Both the position numbers and the translations under genes were made by a program. The notes under the pieces were generated by a model. That model saw only the letters and a list, made by a program, of their open reading frames with translations, ran no database searches and had not been told where the DNA came from. Of a stretch of DNA of 64,000 nucleotides, positions 1 through 13,570 are shown one piece after another (within the stretch, counting starts at the first letter, position 1; every line of letters begins with the position of its first letter). Origin of the DNA: Diphasiastrum complanatum (taxonomy: Eukaryota > Streptophyta > Lycopodiopsida > Lycopodiales > Lycopodiaceae); contig CM055093.1 of NCBI GenBank assembly GCA_029204225.1, forward strand, positions 5,684,933 to 5,748,932. Direction: 5' to 3'.

Positions 1-641
1 TCACGCATAGATTCGTTCCCATGAGAGCGATAATATAGTTCAGATTTCAGCATACTCTAACATCCATTAACCCTAAGCATTAAGACTACATCCACTAACA
101 CTAGATCCACAATGAAGATAGCTTACTCTTCTCTCTCTCCCTTTCTCCCTCATAAAAGTATAAAAATATGCAATCTTAATAACAATCAAATCCAACAATT
201 AGCAAAACACAAATAAAGCATGAGAGATGGAGGTAAAGTGATAGAGAGCAAGGACATTCATAAATCCATTTCACAAGAGAACCAATCTGCTTTATTGAAA
301 TGGAGAAATGTACATGTGTAGGAACTCGAGTTGGTCCCTTTTTATAGCAGAGAGGAGGACCCTGGCCTCTGAATCCTATTGGTCCAATTCTGCCTCCCTA
401 ATTATTCAAATTTAAAAAAGAGTGAGAAATTGGAGGGAAACCCAGCTTTATTCACTAACTTGACATTTAGACCCAGTGACATTAAAAGTCCCGCAAAAAG
501 GCCTAAACTCCTTTTATTGACTTTCTAATCAATCAAATCTCTATGTGATCATCAGATTGGACTTACACACGCAGGGTGCCAAATCCCTCTCACTTATTAA
601 CTAGGGTTAGGGTTACCTCGGGATCTACAAACTCTCCAACA
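1..641 (-). repeat. 3' LTR of element A (partial)
   Basis: On the minus strand the LTR starts TGTTGGAGAGTTTG at 641, directly after the polypurine tract. Its layout matches the LTR of element B, including a stretch meaning 'acacgcaggrtgcca' (563-577 here, 36703-36717 there). The other end lies before position 1, so neither its length nor a target duplication can be judged. Confidence 0.7.
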
Positions 642-658
642 GTATCCCCTCCCAAACT
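642..658 (-). other. polypurine tract of element A
   Basis: The minus-strand sequence TTTGGGAGGGGATAC abuts the TG start of the LTR at 641. This is where the plus-strand primer of an LTR retrotransposon should be, and it fixes the LTR boundary. Confidence 0.65.
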
Positions 659-689
659 GGTGGCGGTCCCACGACACCTGCAAGATGCA

Positions 690-1536
690 GTTACTATGCG
701 CTTTTATTTGTTTCTCGTCGAATTTTCATTAAATGATATTGCACCTTCTCCATGAAATTGAGTCGGACAGTGTTGAAATCCAAATTGTGCGACAAAAAAC
801 AACGATGGGCTCCGACAATCCACTTTGAAGTTGTCCAAGACGTGAATCGAGATTCCCAGGAGCCTCCCATCATTGCAATGCGGAAATACAGTCTAGCCAC
901 TGGCAGTTGATCCTTGATGCTCTCTGAGGCCATTGGCTTATTTGGATCGAATGCCAATCATCCCATCTCGTTGCCACGGATGCCAATTGAGTCAAGTCTT
1001 TCGCAAAAAGCGTTGATTGCCTCACTGTCGGATTAAAAGAGTGTATATACTCCTGTTGGTACGCTTGTAGTGCCCAGTGGAAATCCATTGATATTTTTCA
1101 ATTGTAAGATTGATGGATGATTGGCCAGTTTGGCATATGGATCGTAATTTTGTCCATGGACAATCCCAAATCCTTCCACCTATTCCTACGCGGGCATTGG
1201 TACGTAATATGGATCTATGCGCAATTGGCGAGGGCTGGCCACATAACTAGTTTTCTCAAAAATTGTAACTCTCCAGGTTGGCTGCTCTCCCAATGCAGGT
1301 ATTTTATCCAATTTCTTGCCAGCCTCTATTTCAGAGGTCTTAAACTTAAGGACCCAACCACCACGCGAGGACTCATGAGGATATTGCGCTAAAAAGCTCT
1401 GGATCTGGTCCTCGACGCTGATTGGTCTTCTGAATAATGGCATGGTCCTTGATGAAGACGGACCCGGTTGCACTGCTTGTGGAACTGGCTGCTGTTCTTC
1501 AACTTCAGGGGCTCCACCCTGGTCCATGCCAGACAT
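690..1536 (-). pseudogene. extra ORF between integrase and 3' LTR of element A
   Basis: About 280 codons of protein-like sequence run in the same direction as pol, between the integrase remnant and the polypurine tract. The first open block (1536-1186, 116 residues) has a Gln/Pro/Ser-rich start and then a more ordinary stretch with SVEDQIQSFLAQYP and GGWVLKF. Further blocks (about 1160-960 and 957-694) continue in other frames, with stops at several points. The last block contains MAFDPNKPM and SWTTSKWIVGAHRCFL. I do not recognise the product. I see no signal peptide or membrane segment, so an envelope role has no support. Some plant Ty3 lineages carry additional ORFs. It could also be a captured host sequence. 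Confidence 0.5.
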
Positions 1537-1544
1537 TTAATCGT

Positions 1545-2121
1545 TTTGTTGCTGCTATGCGTAGAGATGGGATTAAAAATTCAATCGGCATGACAACATC
1601 TTGACAATAAATCAGTTGAAAGGGTGTTTGATTTGTACTACTTTTGTAAGTGGCTCTGAATGCCTATAATGTTGCATGCAGTTTATGTTTCCAATCAGAC
1701 TGACTCGCTTCAACTGTTTTTGTCATAATAGTGCAGAGAATCTTATTGGAAGATTCAGCCTGGCCATTCTCTTTGGGATAATAAGGAGTACTAAATCTGT
1801 GTATAACAAAAAAAATCTTCCAGTAAACACTTTATTGTTTGATTAACAAAGTGTGTACCACGGTCACTGACAATCTTGATCGGACATCCAAATCTAATAA
1901 TAATATTTTCATAGAGAAACTTGGCCATAGATTTCGGCGTAGGCCACCAACAACCTGATTGCAAAAGTTTTGCGAACAGTAATATTTGTAGAGAAGTGTC
2001 CTCCGCTCATGCCATCATGTGAAAACATGATTAAATTTGGTATTTCATGCGGTAAAACACATCTACATAGAATATTATATGATCCACAATGATATAATTG
2101 TCTTGCAATCAATTGATAAGG
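1545..2121 (-). pseudogene. integrase remnant of element A
   Basis: The block at 2112-1909 carries a HH-CC zinc-finger-like stretch (HDGMSGGHFS). Further on, around 1790-1740, the reading shows YYPKENGQAESSNKIL, the integrase core region with the last catalytic glutamate. It is followed by the usual conserved region ending near VMPIEFLIPSLR. Frame changes and stops separate the blocks, and part of the core is missing, so no active enzyme can be made. Confidence 0.75.
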
Positions 2122-2823
2122 TTAAGCCTTATGAATCAATTCTCTCTTCTGTACTTTTGTCAAAGAGTCATTCGGTTGTCCTAGCATCAGGTACTCAACA
2201 ATATCTTCTTCCCACTTAGGTACTGCTTTTACATAGAACAATGCAACATCTGGTAATTCATCATCCACCTCAGTATTACTTGGTGCAGATTCAATTCTCG
2301 AAATGCGGTCGGCTAGATAATATTGCTTCCCCTTTCGAACTACAATTCGAAAGTCAAATTCAGTCAATAACAGTAACCATCTTGCAATACGTCCAGTATT
2401 GCACGCCTTGTTTACCAAGTAAAGTAATGGCTGGTGATCCGTATAAAATGCAAAGTGCGTTTCCATGAGGTAATGACAAAATTTTTGAACAGAAAAAATC
2501 ATGGCTAACGCTTCACATTTGGTTGTTGAATAGTTCTTCTCTAGATCTGTAAGCTGTCTGCTTGCAAATCGTATAGGATAGTCCTTCTTATAGTCACATG
2601 GCTGCATCAAAACTGACAAAATGGCATATTTCGAGGCATCCGTGTGAACATAAAACTCAACCGTCAAATCTGGAGAACGCAGTATCGGTACTGAAGTTAA
2701 TGCTTTTTTTAATTTTTCAAAGGCTTCTAACGCCTCTACTGTCCAAATAGGAACAATAGTTAGTTTATATATAGGTCTTGCTAAATCCGTAAAGAAGATA
2801 ATAAAAATTCGATAGTAGTTCAC
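2122..2823 (-). pseudogene. RT thumb and RNase H of element A
   Basis: A 233-residue open frame. The N-terminal 40 residues are the RT-RNase H connection (LARPIYKLT, AFEKLKKALTSVPIL). RNase H follows, with acidic residues in HTDASKYAI, KCEALAMIF and YTDHQPLLYLV, matching the D-E-D pattern. The end, LADRISRIES, is the usual RNase H exit of plant Ty3 elements. It continues from the RT block to the right, broken at 2820, and runs into integrase to the left. Confidence 0.85.
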
Positions 2824-3382
2824 ATGACCATAAACAGATAAACTCCACGAATTGTTGTTGGCGGTGGCAATTCCACAATAACCTTGATTTTAGAATAATT
2901 TGTGGCAATGCCATGTCTCGATATCACATGCCCAAGCACAACTCCGTGGGAAACCCATATTTGACATTTTTCTGGATTTAGGAAAATTTGATATTTGCGA
3001 CATCTTTCAAATACTTTCTCCAATCGATCCAGGTGGCCAGTATCCGCACTATGGACTCCCAGGTCATCCAAGAAAATTTCAAGAAAGATTTGTAGATAAT
3101 CTTTAAAAGCAAATTGCATTACTCTTTGGAACGAACTTGGTGCATGTGCTAGAGTCCAAACGTCATTACTTTGTAAGCATAGGTGCCCCATTCTATTGCA
3201 AAAGCTGTTTTGTGGTGATCTACAGGTGCAATCTTGATCTGGTTGTAACCACTAAATCCATCCAAGAAACTATAAGCTTCCGCTCTAGGAAGGCGGTCCA
3301 AAATACTTTCAGTAAAAGGTAATGGAAAGTGATCCTTCCGCGTCACTTTGTTCAAAGCCTTCAGATTCACACAAATTCTCAA
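2820..3382 (-). pseudogene. reverse transcriptase core of element A
   Basis: Two overlapping frames together give the RT palm. 3382-3149 has RICVNLKALNKVTRKDHFPL and SFLDGFSGYNQI, with the motif A aspartate. 3191-2820 has APSSFQRVMQFAF and IFLDDLGVHS, where LDD is the catalytic motif C. A frameshift near 3170 splits the gene, so the domain is recognisable but not translatable as one piece. Confidence 0.9.
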
Positions 3383-3458
3383 TTTTCCATTCTTCTTAGG
3401 AACAATGACAATCGGTGAAACTCATTCGGTATGTTCGATCTCATAAATAAAATTGACG

Positions 3459-3956
3459 TCAAGTAGACTCTGAAGTTTTTTCTTTATATGCAACATTAGG
3501 ATTACAGCGATAGAACTTTGCTACCTTTGGAACTGCATCAGGTACTAAAGGTATGGTATGTTCAATAACTGACGTCGGAATACCCTTCAGATCTTGGTAA
3601 GTCCATGCAAAGCAATCTTGATACTTAATAAGTAATGTTCGAAGTGCTTGATACTTTTCAGGATTAACTTGTGATCCAACTTGTACGATCTTTTCTGGTT
3701 CTCCTGGTTCAACAAGATTCATTGGCTGTGTCCTAGCTAGGCCACCATAAACATCTTTCGATTCTGACAACTGTTCTTCGGGTTCACGATGTGCTTTGGG
3801 TAACATGATAACCACATCATCTAGTGTATAGCGTTTAAAATATTCGAGCATATCATGTTGGACTCCATCTGCTTGTTCTTTGTCGAAAGGACTTGTCTTG
3901 GATCTTCGCTTAGCCTTCTTAGCAAGAATTGATCGTGGAGTGATGACTTCTGACAC
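3459..3956 (-). pseudogene. protease-RT linker and RT N-terminus of element A
   Basis: 165 open residues with a basic N-terminus, the DDVVIMLP block, TQPMNLVEPGEPEK, then CFAWTYQDLKG and VPKVAKFYRCNPN, the usual lead into the RT fingers of this lineage. Element B has a clear counterpart (32874-32440). The open frame begins at a non-ATG codon, so it is an internal part of a polyprotein. Confidence 0.75.
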
Positions 3957-3976
3957 GATGATGTCTTGCTAGAACT

Positions 3977-5128
3977 CTAACTTGTAGAATCATCCTTGAA
4001 TTTTCCTTTGTCTTTATCCAGTAAGGGTGGCACATTCTTTGAATCAATCTTTTGAGGAGGATTTTCCCATTTCAGGATCGTATTATAATATTGTTTGGCT
4101 TGTTTCTTTGTCATTGACTCTATGATCCTGTCTTCCTTCAATAGAACTACTTTGGACGATTTTATTGTTGGTTTATCAGGAACATTACGCACTCCAAATC
4201 TGGTCGGATCCATATGATTTAGAATCTGCTCATCAGTAAGTTCTGCATTGTCATCATAAGTCAAGGAATGACTCACAAGAATGAGGTCATCTTCAATCAG
4301 ATCTGGTATAGGTTCCGTTGATATCCAAGCTACATTCAGCTCATTCAATAAAAAAGTGATCGGTGTATCCAAGGTTCGATCCAATAATGAAATCTTGTTC
4401 AAATCTGACTGATTATCTTGTTGACACATATATCTTGTAGTATAATCAAGCGTTGCAAGAGCTTCATTTCAGTTGACAATATCCGTTTGAGAATCGTAAT
4501 GAACTTCCAAATTTTTCTCTGGTCCGTCACAAGTATGATCCATTATTGATGAATCATCATCCTCTTTTTGAACCACTGGTTTGATAGTCCAAGTTGCAGG
4601 ATCAACCTTGACTGCACGTTCACGATTTTCAAAAGTGATTTTCCCGGTACCCCAGTTATGAATTACTTGCGCAACTCATAACCATGAGCGTCCCAATAGG
4701 ACTCAGTAGACGTTTGGTGCTTCTGGTAAGTCCATTACTACGAAAGTAATGACGAACTGTACTCTGGTAATTCTGACAAGTATATCTTCAACCATTCTTC
4801 GTGGACGTCTAATCAGCTAGCTTAATGGCAAAAGTCGCAGGCTTTATCTTTGTAAGGTCCCATTTTGCACATAGCTTTGTAGAAATCAGGTCAACTCTCG
4901 AACCGCCATCTATCTCACAGCTACTTCATTAGGAAATTGTCTATGCTGTATTGCCAGAGTACTATTTTTTTGTTCACTTTCCCAAGATGCTCTGACATGG
5001 AGTACTTCATTAGATTCTTCAAATCCAGCACAAAAGAGTGGCTCCTGATGGACTTCTGATTCTGTTTGGGCTAACAATTGCGCTAATACTTCTTTTGCTT
5101 TTGGCACCAACTTTAGGAACTCTATCAA
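3977..5128 (-). pseudogene. aspartic protease region of element A
   Basis: The segment 5128-4910 leads into DGGSRVDLIST at about 4905, which fits the retropepsin D-S/T-G active-site strand with Gly-Gly variation. A degenerate stretch follows, then 150 open residues (4429-3977) equivalent to the C-terminal gag-protease part of element B: compare MDPTRFGVRNVP here with MDPDRYGTKKVP there. Several stops lie between 4910 and 4430. The block ends in a Ser/Thr-rich tail before a stop at 3977; pol resumes in another frame. Confidence 0.6.
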
Positions 5129-5149
5129 TGAGATATTGATCTTACTAGA

Positions 5150-5875
5150 CTAAATATTCATGAGCAGTTCTATTTGTGGTGCTTCTGATTTAGTCATCCT
5201 GAAGGGTTCTTCATGATGATGCAACTGATCATTCATATCTATACGTGAATTTCTTGGTGACTGCAATGGCGAAAAATGAACTTCGGTTGTTGCTTTAGCA
5301 GCTTCAAGCTCCTCTTCTTCTTGTAGATGTTTAATCCACTGTCTCATATCTTAATATCTTCTTTTTTCTACATGAAGATTTGGATAGACTCCATATGTTG
5401 TTGGTATATCAGTTAATGGGATAAAATCAGCAGGTACTGGATCTACTACCGATTCTTTTTGCTTCTGTGCTCCTGTGACCATCAAGGGTACACTTGGTTT
5501 ATTTTGAGCTACTGGTCTTTGCTTGATTGTTATCAAATTTACAAGAGCTGTAGCTAGTGGTGGCTTCGATCTTGCTGGACAGTCTTTATAGCAATGCCCA
5601 TAACCACAATCATGACAAAATGGAACAAATTTTTCTTTATTTGGACATTCTGCAACTCTGTGATTTTCTCCACATGCAAAGCATCCAAGTGGTGCTCTGG
5701 TCCAGTTTCTAGATGCTTGTTGTTGCGCGGCAGCATAAATAGCATATTGCTCTGAAAATCCACCTTCTTGATCATTACCATAGTTCCATTGCTCGACACT
5801 TCTATAAGATTCTGGTTGGTGTAAATATGATATTGGTTGTCCAATTTTTATAAAAACTAGTAAATTCATTAAGAT
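5150..5875 (-). pseudogene. gag nucleocapsid region of element A, two short zinc knuckles
   Basis: The 172-residue frame at 5869-5351 carries CFACGENHRVAEC and CHDCGYGHCYKDC. Both are C-X2-C-X3-H-X4-C, one residue shorter than the standard retroviral C-X2-C-X4-H-X4-C knuckle. Such knuckles bind genomic RNA in virus-like particles. A downstream frame (5347-5150) has a Glu-rich stretch and LHHHEEPFRM, also found in the plus-strand fragment at 49.4 kb. Matrix/capsid parts of gag are absent: the element stops at about 5875. Confidence 0.75.
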
Positions 5876-8382
5876 CCATGATTGATTTCACACTTGAGAG
5901 TGGCTTGTGCTGAAAATATATGACATTTTTTATAAATGAGAATTTTGATTTTTTTTTTTGATACACTATTTACAATTAGAATCAATTAATCAAAATCTAA
6001 AAAATTGAAATATACATGAAGTTATAAAAACAAAGTTTAAAAAATGAATTCGTATTAACAGCCCAATTTTTCATATCAAGTACATGAGTGTGTCAAAAAA
6101 AAAATGAAGATGTAATAGATTGGATATTTCTAATAAATATTGAATAAGAAAATTCCATGAATGATAAAATTTTATTTTCACTAATTATCTACTACATTTT
6201 ATAAGAATTTGAATATAATGATTACAATCTTCTAACTAAAAAGAGATTTCAAATAAACAGAAAAATATGTTACTACTTAATTAACATCAAAGAAATTTTT
6301 TTATATTATTGTTTTATTTTTTATAGAAAATTAGATGTATGTATTTTTATTTTAGAATTATCTATGTTTAGTATGCTATTATTTTTGACAACAAACAAGA
6401 TTTAGGACTAATATGAATTTGGATTTAAGTGATTAATGACGAATCTTTATTTTTTTTTATGTAGAAAAATATTTTATTTTATGGTGTTTTTTCATTCACT
6501 TGAGAAGTATGGTTTGACAAAAAATAATCAAAAATTTTATCAAAAATGAAAAAAAAATTATAAAAAAAAACTCTACTTTGTGGTTTAGAGTTTGTTTGCA
6601 TTCAAGTACACATAATATAACAAATCTTTAAAAGACAATATAAATTTTTAATATAAAAAAAAAGAGAAATGACATTATACTATGTTGTTCAATTTAACAC
6701 AATATTCTTTTAAGTTTGTTCACGAAATCTCAACAAACAAAATAAATATGTTGTATAAGAAAGTAGTATCATAGAAACAACAAATTTTTTAAAAAGTTTC
6801 ATTCCAATTAAAATAGTCACGTGCTCTAGCGATTCTATAGAAAAATAAGTATCTAAATGTAGATTATTGAGTTAAAGTAAAAATCTAGATTAATGATGGG
6901 AGAATGTCTAAGATAATTTTCTAAAAAACTAAAAAACTATCGCAACTAAATAAAAATTTATTTTTCTTATAGATTATTATTTATTTTTAAATTTTAATAA
7001 ACAAATTTTGTATTATGCACAATAGGATGTCAATGTACTTGGGATGGAAACGACCACCTCCTCACATTGATGGAGGAGATCGATGGAAATAAGCATATTT
7101 CATGAGTGTTTTATGAGTGCAACATGTTTGTATATTTTTTTTTAACATAAATATTTTCCAAATTTCTCCACCAATGTTGCAAAAAATCATTGAGTTTATC
7201 ATAAAATTCTAAAGATCTCATGTATAAGATCACCATATGTTTTAGAAAATTTGAGACAATAATTAGATGAAAGTTTTGGATCGTAAGTTCATATCATTTG
7301 GCTAAATGAAATCAATGATAAACCCAAGTCACCATAAAACACAACTCTATTCAAAATAGTCATTTTATGAAATATAAAATCTAAACTATTTAGCAAATTT
7401 TTTTAAGATAATAATAGCTCTTTGTTTGTTGATTTTTATGTATCACCGTTCTATTCTTGTGATTGAAAATCTTATAGTACTACATTGACAAACATAACAC
7501 ATGGTTTGTTTTTTAGTTGAAACGAGTGTTATACAAACAATTACATTATCTATTTTACAATACTTAGTATATTTTTTTTCACAAAAAGACATTCTATCTA
7601 ATAATTAATATGGATTTTTTGTATAAACTTTGAAGGAATATCTAAATTTTAATAATTTTAGATTTGAGTTTATCAATATTTTGTCCAAGATGTACTAATA
7701 AATGAAATGTTACTTTCGCAAGTGTCATCATGTGTATCAAATATGTGGACATAAAAAATCGTAATATTTTAATATTGATAATTTTTAACAATTGCTAAAA
7801 ACATAATTTAAATACATTATATACTGGTCAAAGTTGAATAAAATGTTATGGACGTCAAACCAAACAAGAATAATAAAATTTTAAAATGAGTTATGATATG
7901 TAGAATTTGTTTTTCAAAATGTTTAAAATATAATAAAATTTAAATGATTCAGACATATTGCAAAAGAAAGTTTTTATTAGAAAGAAAAATCTCTCAAAAG
8001 ATAAGTATACATATATATTTGAAACCATGTGATAACACTAGATAGAATATAAATCTATTGAAAGTACATTTGAAGTGTGTCTAACACTTTACTTAATTCA
8101 TATCCAATTTTAATAAATAAATATAGATTTTGTATGCATTAACTTCAAACTCATTAATGTGATGAATATTACAATTGCACATCTTACTCACAAAGAGTTT
8201 TACATAACAAATATTCCAAGTAACTTAAAACCACATTAGGATAAGGCAAGATACATGTTTCGCTTACACTTTCATTCTAAGCATTTTTTAATGCCAAACA
8301 TCTTTGAGTGAGATAGACAAAATATATAAATTCATGTAAAACTTCAAGATTTTTTTGAAGTTGATCTTTTCAATGGAAACAT

Positions 8383-8450
8383 ACAATATATAATGATTGC
8401 AACCATGTTGTCTCATCAATATATAATGATTGCAACCATGTTGTCTCATC
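8383..8450. repeat. 33-bp tandem duplication
   Basis: The unit reading aatatataatgattgcaacc and ending ttgtctcatc occurs twice head to tail with no visible mismatch, indicating a recent slippage or local duplication. Confidence 0.85.
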
Positions 8451-8505
8451 AAGCTTGAATATTTTTTTTTAACAACATAACAAATAATGTTATTTTCTTG
8501 TGTAC

Positions 8506-8507
<2 letters not shown>

Positions 8508-8593
<86 letters not shown>
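8508..8593. repeat. (AT)n microsatellite
   Basis: An almost perfect AT dinucleotide run of about 85 bp. Confidence 0.98.
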
Positions 8594-8595
<2 letters not shown>

Positions 8596-8759
8596 TATAT
8601 CATTACACAAGTAAAATATTTGTCAACATGATTTGATATGCTTATAAAGCATCTTATGAGAATTTTGGATATATTGATTTTTTGGTTCCTTAAAAAAAAA
8701 TGATCAAGTTACAAAGTATGATTGTTGTCATTACCTTTATTTCTGTTCTTGGTTGAGAT

Positions 8760-8785
8760 TGTGTGTGTGTGTGTGTGTGTGTGTA
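8760..8785. repeat. (TG)n microsatellite
   Basis: About 12 TG repeats, between the AT-rich block and the MULE remnant. Confidence 0.95.
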
Positions 8786-9099
8786 GAAAGACAATTAATG
8801 CATCTTTGCTCTTTCAGTTTTCTACATTTGCTTCTCTAATCTTCAAGTGAGTTTTTGAGAGACTTTGTTAGAACTTGTTAGCACTATGATTTCCATTGAA
8901 CTTCTTTCTTGTAGAATAGGGATTATGGATGAGTAATAAAAAATTTGAAATATACATATATATATATCCATGTATGGATTTTTTAATGTGGATAACACAA
9001 GTATGGATAATCCACCTATTTCCAAAATAAATGTTCTATATATAGCTATGTACATCCAAGTGGCGAACTGGCAAAGTATGAGACACCAACCTGCCATCT

Positions 9100-10680
9100 A
9101 TGGATAGTTGGATGAGTTGGTGGAACGTGCGAATCACGCATTGGGGTGACTGCATGGTGTCGGTAAGTTTGCCTACGAAATCACCCCAACTATAGATGTT
9201 TCAAATAATGCAATCTTGAAAAATTCAATCGTGCAACTGTATTGCTAAAGGATTTTTTTTTGGCGTACACAGGTCATAAAAATGAAACAAAAGGGGCAAA
9301 CAATCCAAGAACCAATCTCTCTGAATCAAAGCATAGGAGTTGGCTTGCTGGTGAGGGGCATCACAACTCGATATCGCTATATGATGCTTGCGTCTTAGAT
9401 ATGGCCAACGCTCTACTCCAGAGCACAAAGCAACATGCATACACTCTTGGCAGACATCTGGGAGAGGGGCCAAGCCTAGAGACTTTAATAAACCGAATTG
9501 CATCTCGCAATTCAACCCTGTCCCGTGAGGTGCTCTGGACAGTCCAAAATGCTGAGATCGGAACACCAATGCACCATGCATCGGAAGGTCTTGATGGGGA
9601 TCGGGACACACTGTACATCGAAAAAGAAGACCAACCATTGTTGTGGTTGTGGAGCCAAATAGCATCCATAGACCAGAATTCAACTTTGAGAGTGCGAAAT
9701 GAAAGAATAAGGGCCGGCCTGGAAAGATGGACCTTTGTTCCACAACATCGTCCTCCAAACCATTTGAACAAGCCACTTCTACAAATCAATCCAGCACATG
9801 CATGATTGAGGGAGAGAAAGTTGTTGAGCATGAAATACACAGTACCTTTTGGGCTATTAGAAGGACCTCACAAAGTAGTCGTGTAAAATGTTTGGGTTGG
9901 TTGCCCCAACACAAAAAATGTGGGACTGCAATTCCAAATTGCTCAAAAGAGGTGCATGCTCCATGTTTCTGGTCTACAAGGACCCACCCTAATGGCAAAA
10001 CTTAGCAGATAATCTGGTTTTGTAACACCGATGTCACCCCCTAGCAGCCAGAGAAGAGCATAGACCCTATCCCAAGTGAAATTCCAAATATTTGGCCCAT
10101 TGCATTTGGCACCAATTTGACACAAATAGAAGTAGATATGCCTACACGTGGAGGGTTTCAGGTAGAAACAGCCTCTTGAAGCAAGAGCTACTAAATCACA
10201 ACAACCCACTGGCCACAATCCAGAGGGTACAAGTTTCTCAATACCAAGCACCCATACAGAGTCGCATGCCACTCAAAGCGGGGTGCGACGTCACAAGTTT
10301 AGGCCGGGGGTGTCAACTGCAACACGAGAGCGGATAGAAAGGGCAATTTCTATGATTGCTCAAGTGACCGCAGTTAAGGTAAACGAGCAACACAAATCTG
10401 AGATTTTTTAGCTACAAACTGAAGGTGGACGAAGTTACAACGTACACATAGGCAGCCACCCAATGTGCACATGTCTTGACTTCCAAAAATGATTGTTGGG
10501 AGGAAAATCCTATCTGGCTTGCAAACATATATACTTCATATTTCTCAGGGTGATGGGATTAGATCAAAACACAAATATGTTTATCCATCAACTGATGTTA
10601 AGTTTCAAGCATTGTCACGGGAATGCACATACACATGAGGTAGAGCTAGGTATCCCCAAATGCACTATTTGTTCATAGAA
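9100..10680 (+). pseudogene. MULE/FAR1-type transposase C-terminus with SWIM zinc finger, decayed
   Basis: Base composition becomes balanced here compared with the AT-rich left flank. The open frame at 9242-9805 contains NNPRTNLSESKHRSWLAG and SLYDACVLDMANALLQSTKQ, a pattern I associate with the region after the catalytic core of MULE/FAR1-type transposases. After several stops, a same-direction frame at about 10414-10678 reads SHPMCTCLDFQK, stop, then YLACKHIYFIFLRVMGL. Its C-X-C-X15-C-X-H spacing fits a SWIM zinc finger, a DNA-binding module common in MULE transposases and relatives. Stops at about 9805 and 10488 and frame changes show it is not functional as it stands. The transposase core and terminal inverted repeats were not found. 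A decayed host SWIM gene is the alternative. Confidence 0.6.
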
Positions 10681-13035
<2,355 letters not shown>

Positions 13036-13570
13036 TTCAGCGATGGACTTCAATGGCTATTTTTGATAGGAAAAACTACCCATCCTGCCTCAATAGGCAA
13101 CGATGGTTTGCTTCTATCATAACATTAACTCTTTGTGAGTTCAATCGATAAGGATGGCATACTGACCACCTATCCCAATACGTAACTACTCAATCTTGCT
13201 TATTTGGCCAACGATGGAGGGACACTCTATTTTCTTGCTGATTGCTTACTCGTTTTGCATGAAGCTAACCGTTGTCCCCAACGATGGACAGTCGGTCTCC
13301 TTTCTCAATGCAAATTGTTGTAAATGCATAGTGTATGATCCTGACCAGCAATGGTCTATATGTCCATGTTTGGAGGCAAGTTCATTCACCATCATACTTT
13401 GTATTTACCCTATTGTCCACCAACGATGGATAGGAAGAGTTTCTTTCTCATATACTCTGAGAATTCATAAGAGCTAATGGCTAACTGTCCAACGATGGAC
13501 TACAAATTGTTTTTATCGTTTCGAATATGGTTTGCATAGACATCCTCCTCTATTCAGCAATGGATGATCG
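13036..13570 (+). repeat. degenerate array with conserved CAACGATGG motif
   Basis: CARCGATGG or CARCAATGG-type cores lie at about 13041, 13101, 13212, 13282, 13349, 13424, 13493 and 13558. Spacings are 60, 111, 70, 67, 75, 69 and 65 bp, so the period is near 68 bp with one likely missing unit. Sequence between cores is only weakly similar. The motif keeps one frame for the first three units and then shifts, so it behaves as a DNA array rather than a repeat protein. Confidence 0.6.

Larger units (their letters stand above)
1..5880 (-). mobile_element. Ty3/gypsy element A, 5'-truncated, 3' LTR running off the window
   Basis: Read on the minus strand the order is two gag zinc knuckles, protease, reverse transcriptase, RNase H, integrase, an extra ORF, a polypurine tract and an LTR. 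The order RT-RNase H-integrase is that of Ty3/gypsy elements. Every coding block is broken by stops or frameshifts, so the copy is dead. Coding similarity ends near 5875, where the sequence changes abruptly to AT-rich DNA, so the N-terminal gag, leader and 5' LTR are missing. It is related to element B (31948-36784): both carry TQPMNL and DDVVIM blocks between protease and RT. The left end lies outside the window. Confidence 0.9.
5881..8840. other. AT-rich stretch without recognisable genes
   Basis: About 3 kb of strongly AT-rich DNA with stops in all frames. Apart from the short tandem duplication and microsatellites listed separately I see no coding, RNA or transposon signature. Confidence 0.6.

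Noticed and set aside
600-617. TAGGGTTAGGGTTA, telomere-like repeat
   Set aside because: Only two units inside an LTR; not a telomeric tract.
9225-9840. Long minus-strand open frames
   Set aside because: They overlap the MULE-like plus-strand frame and show no domain; taken as antisense shadows.
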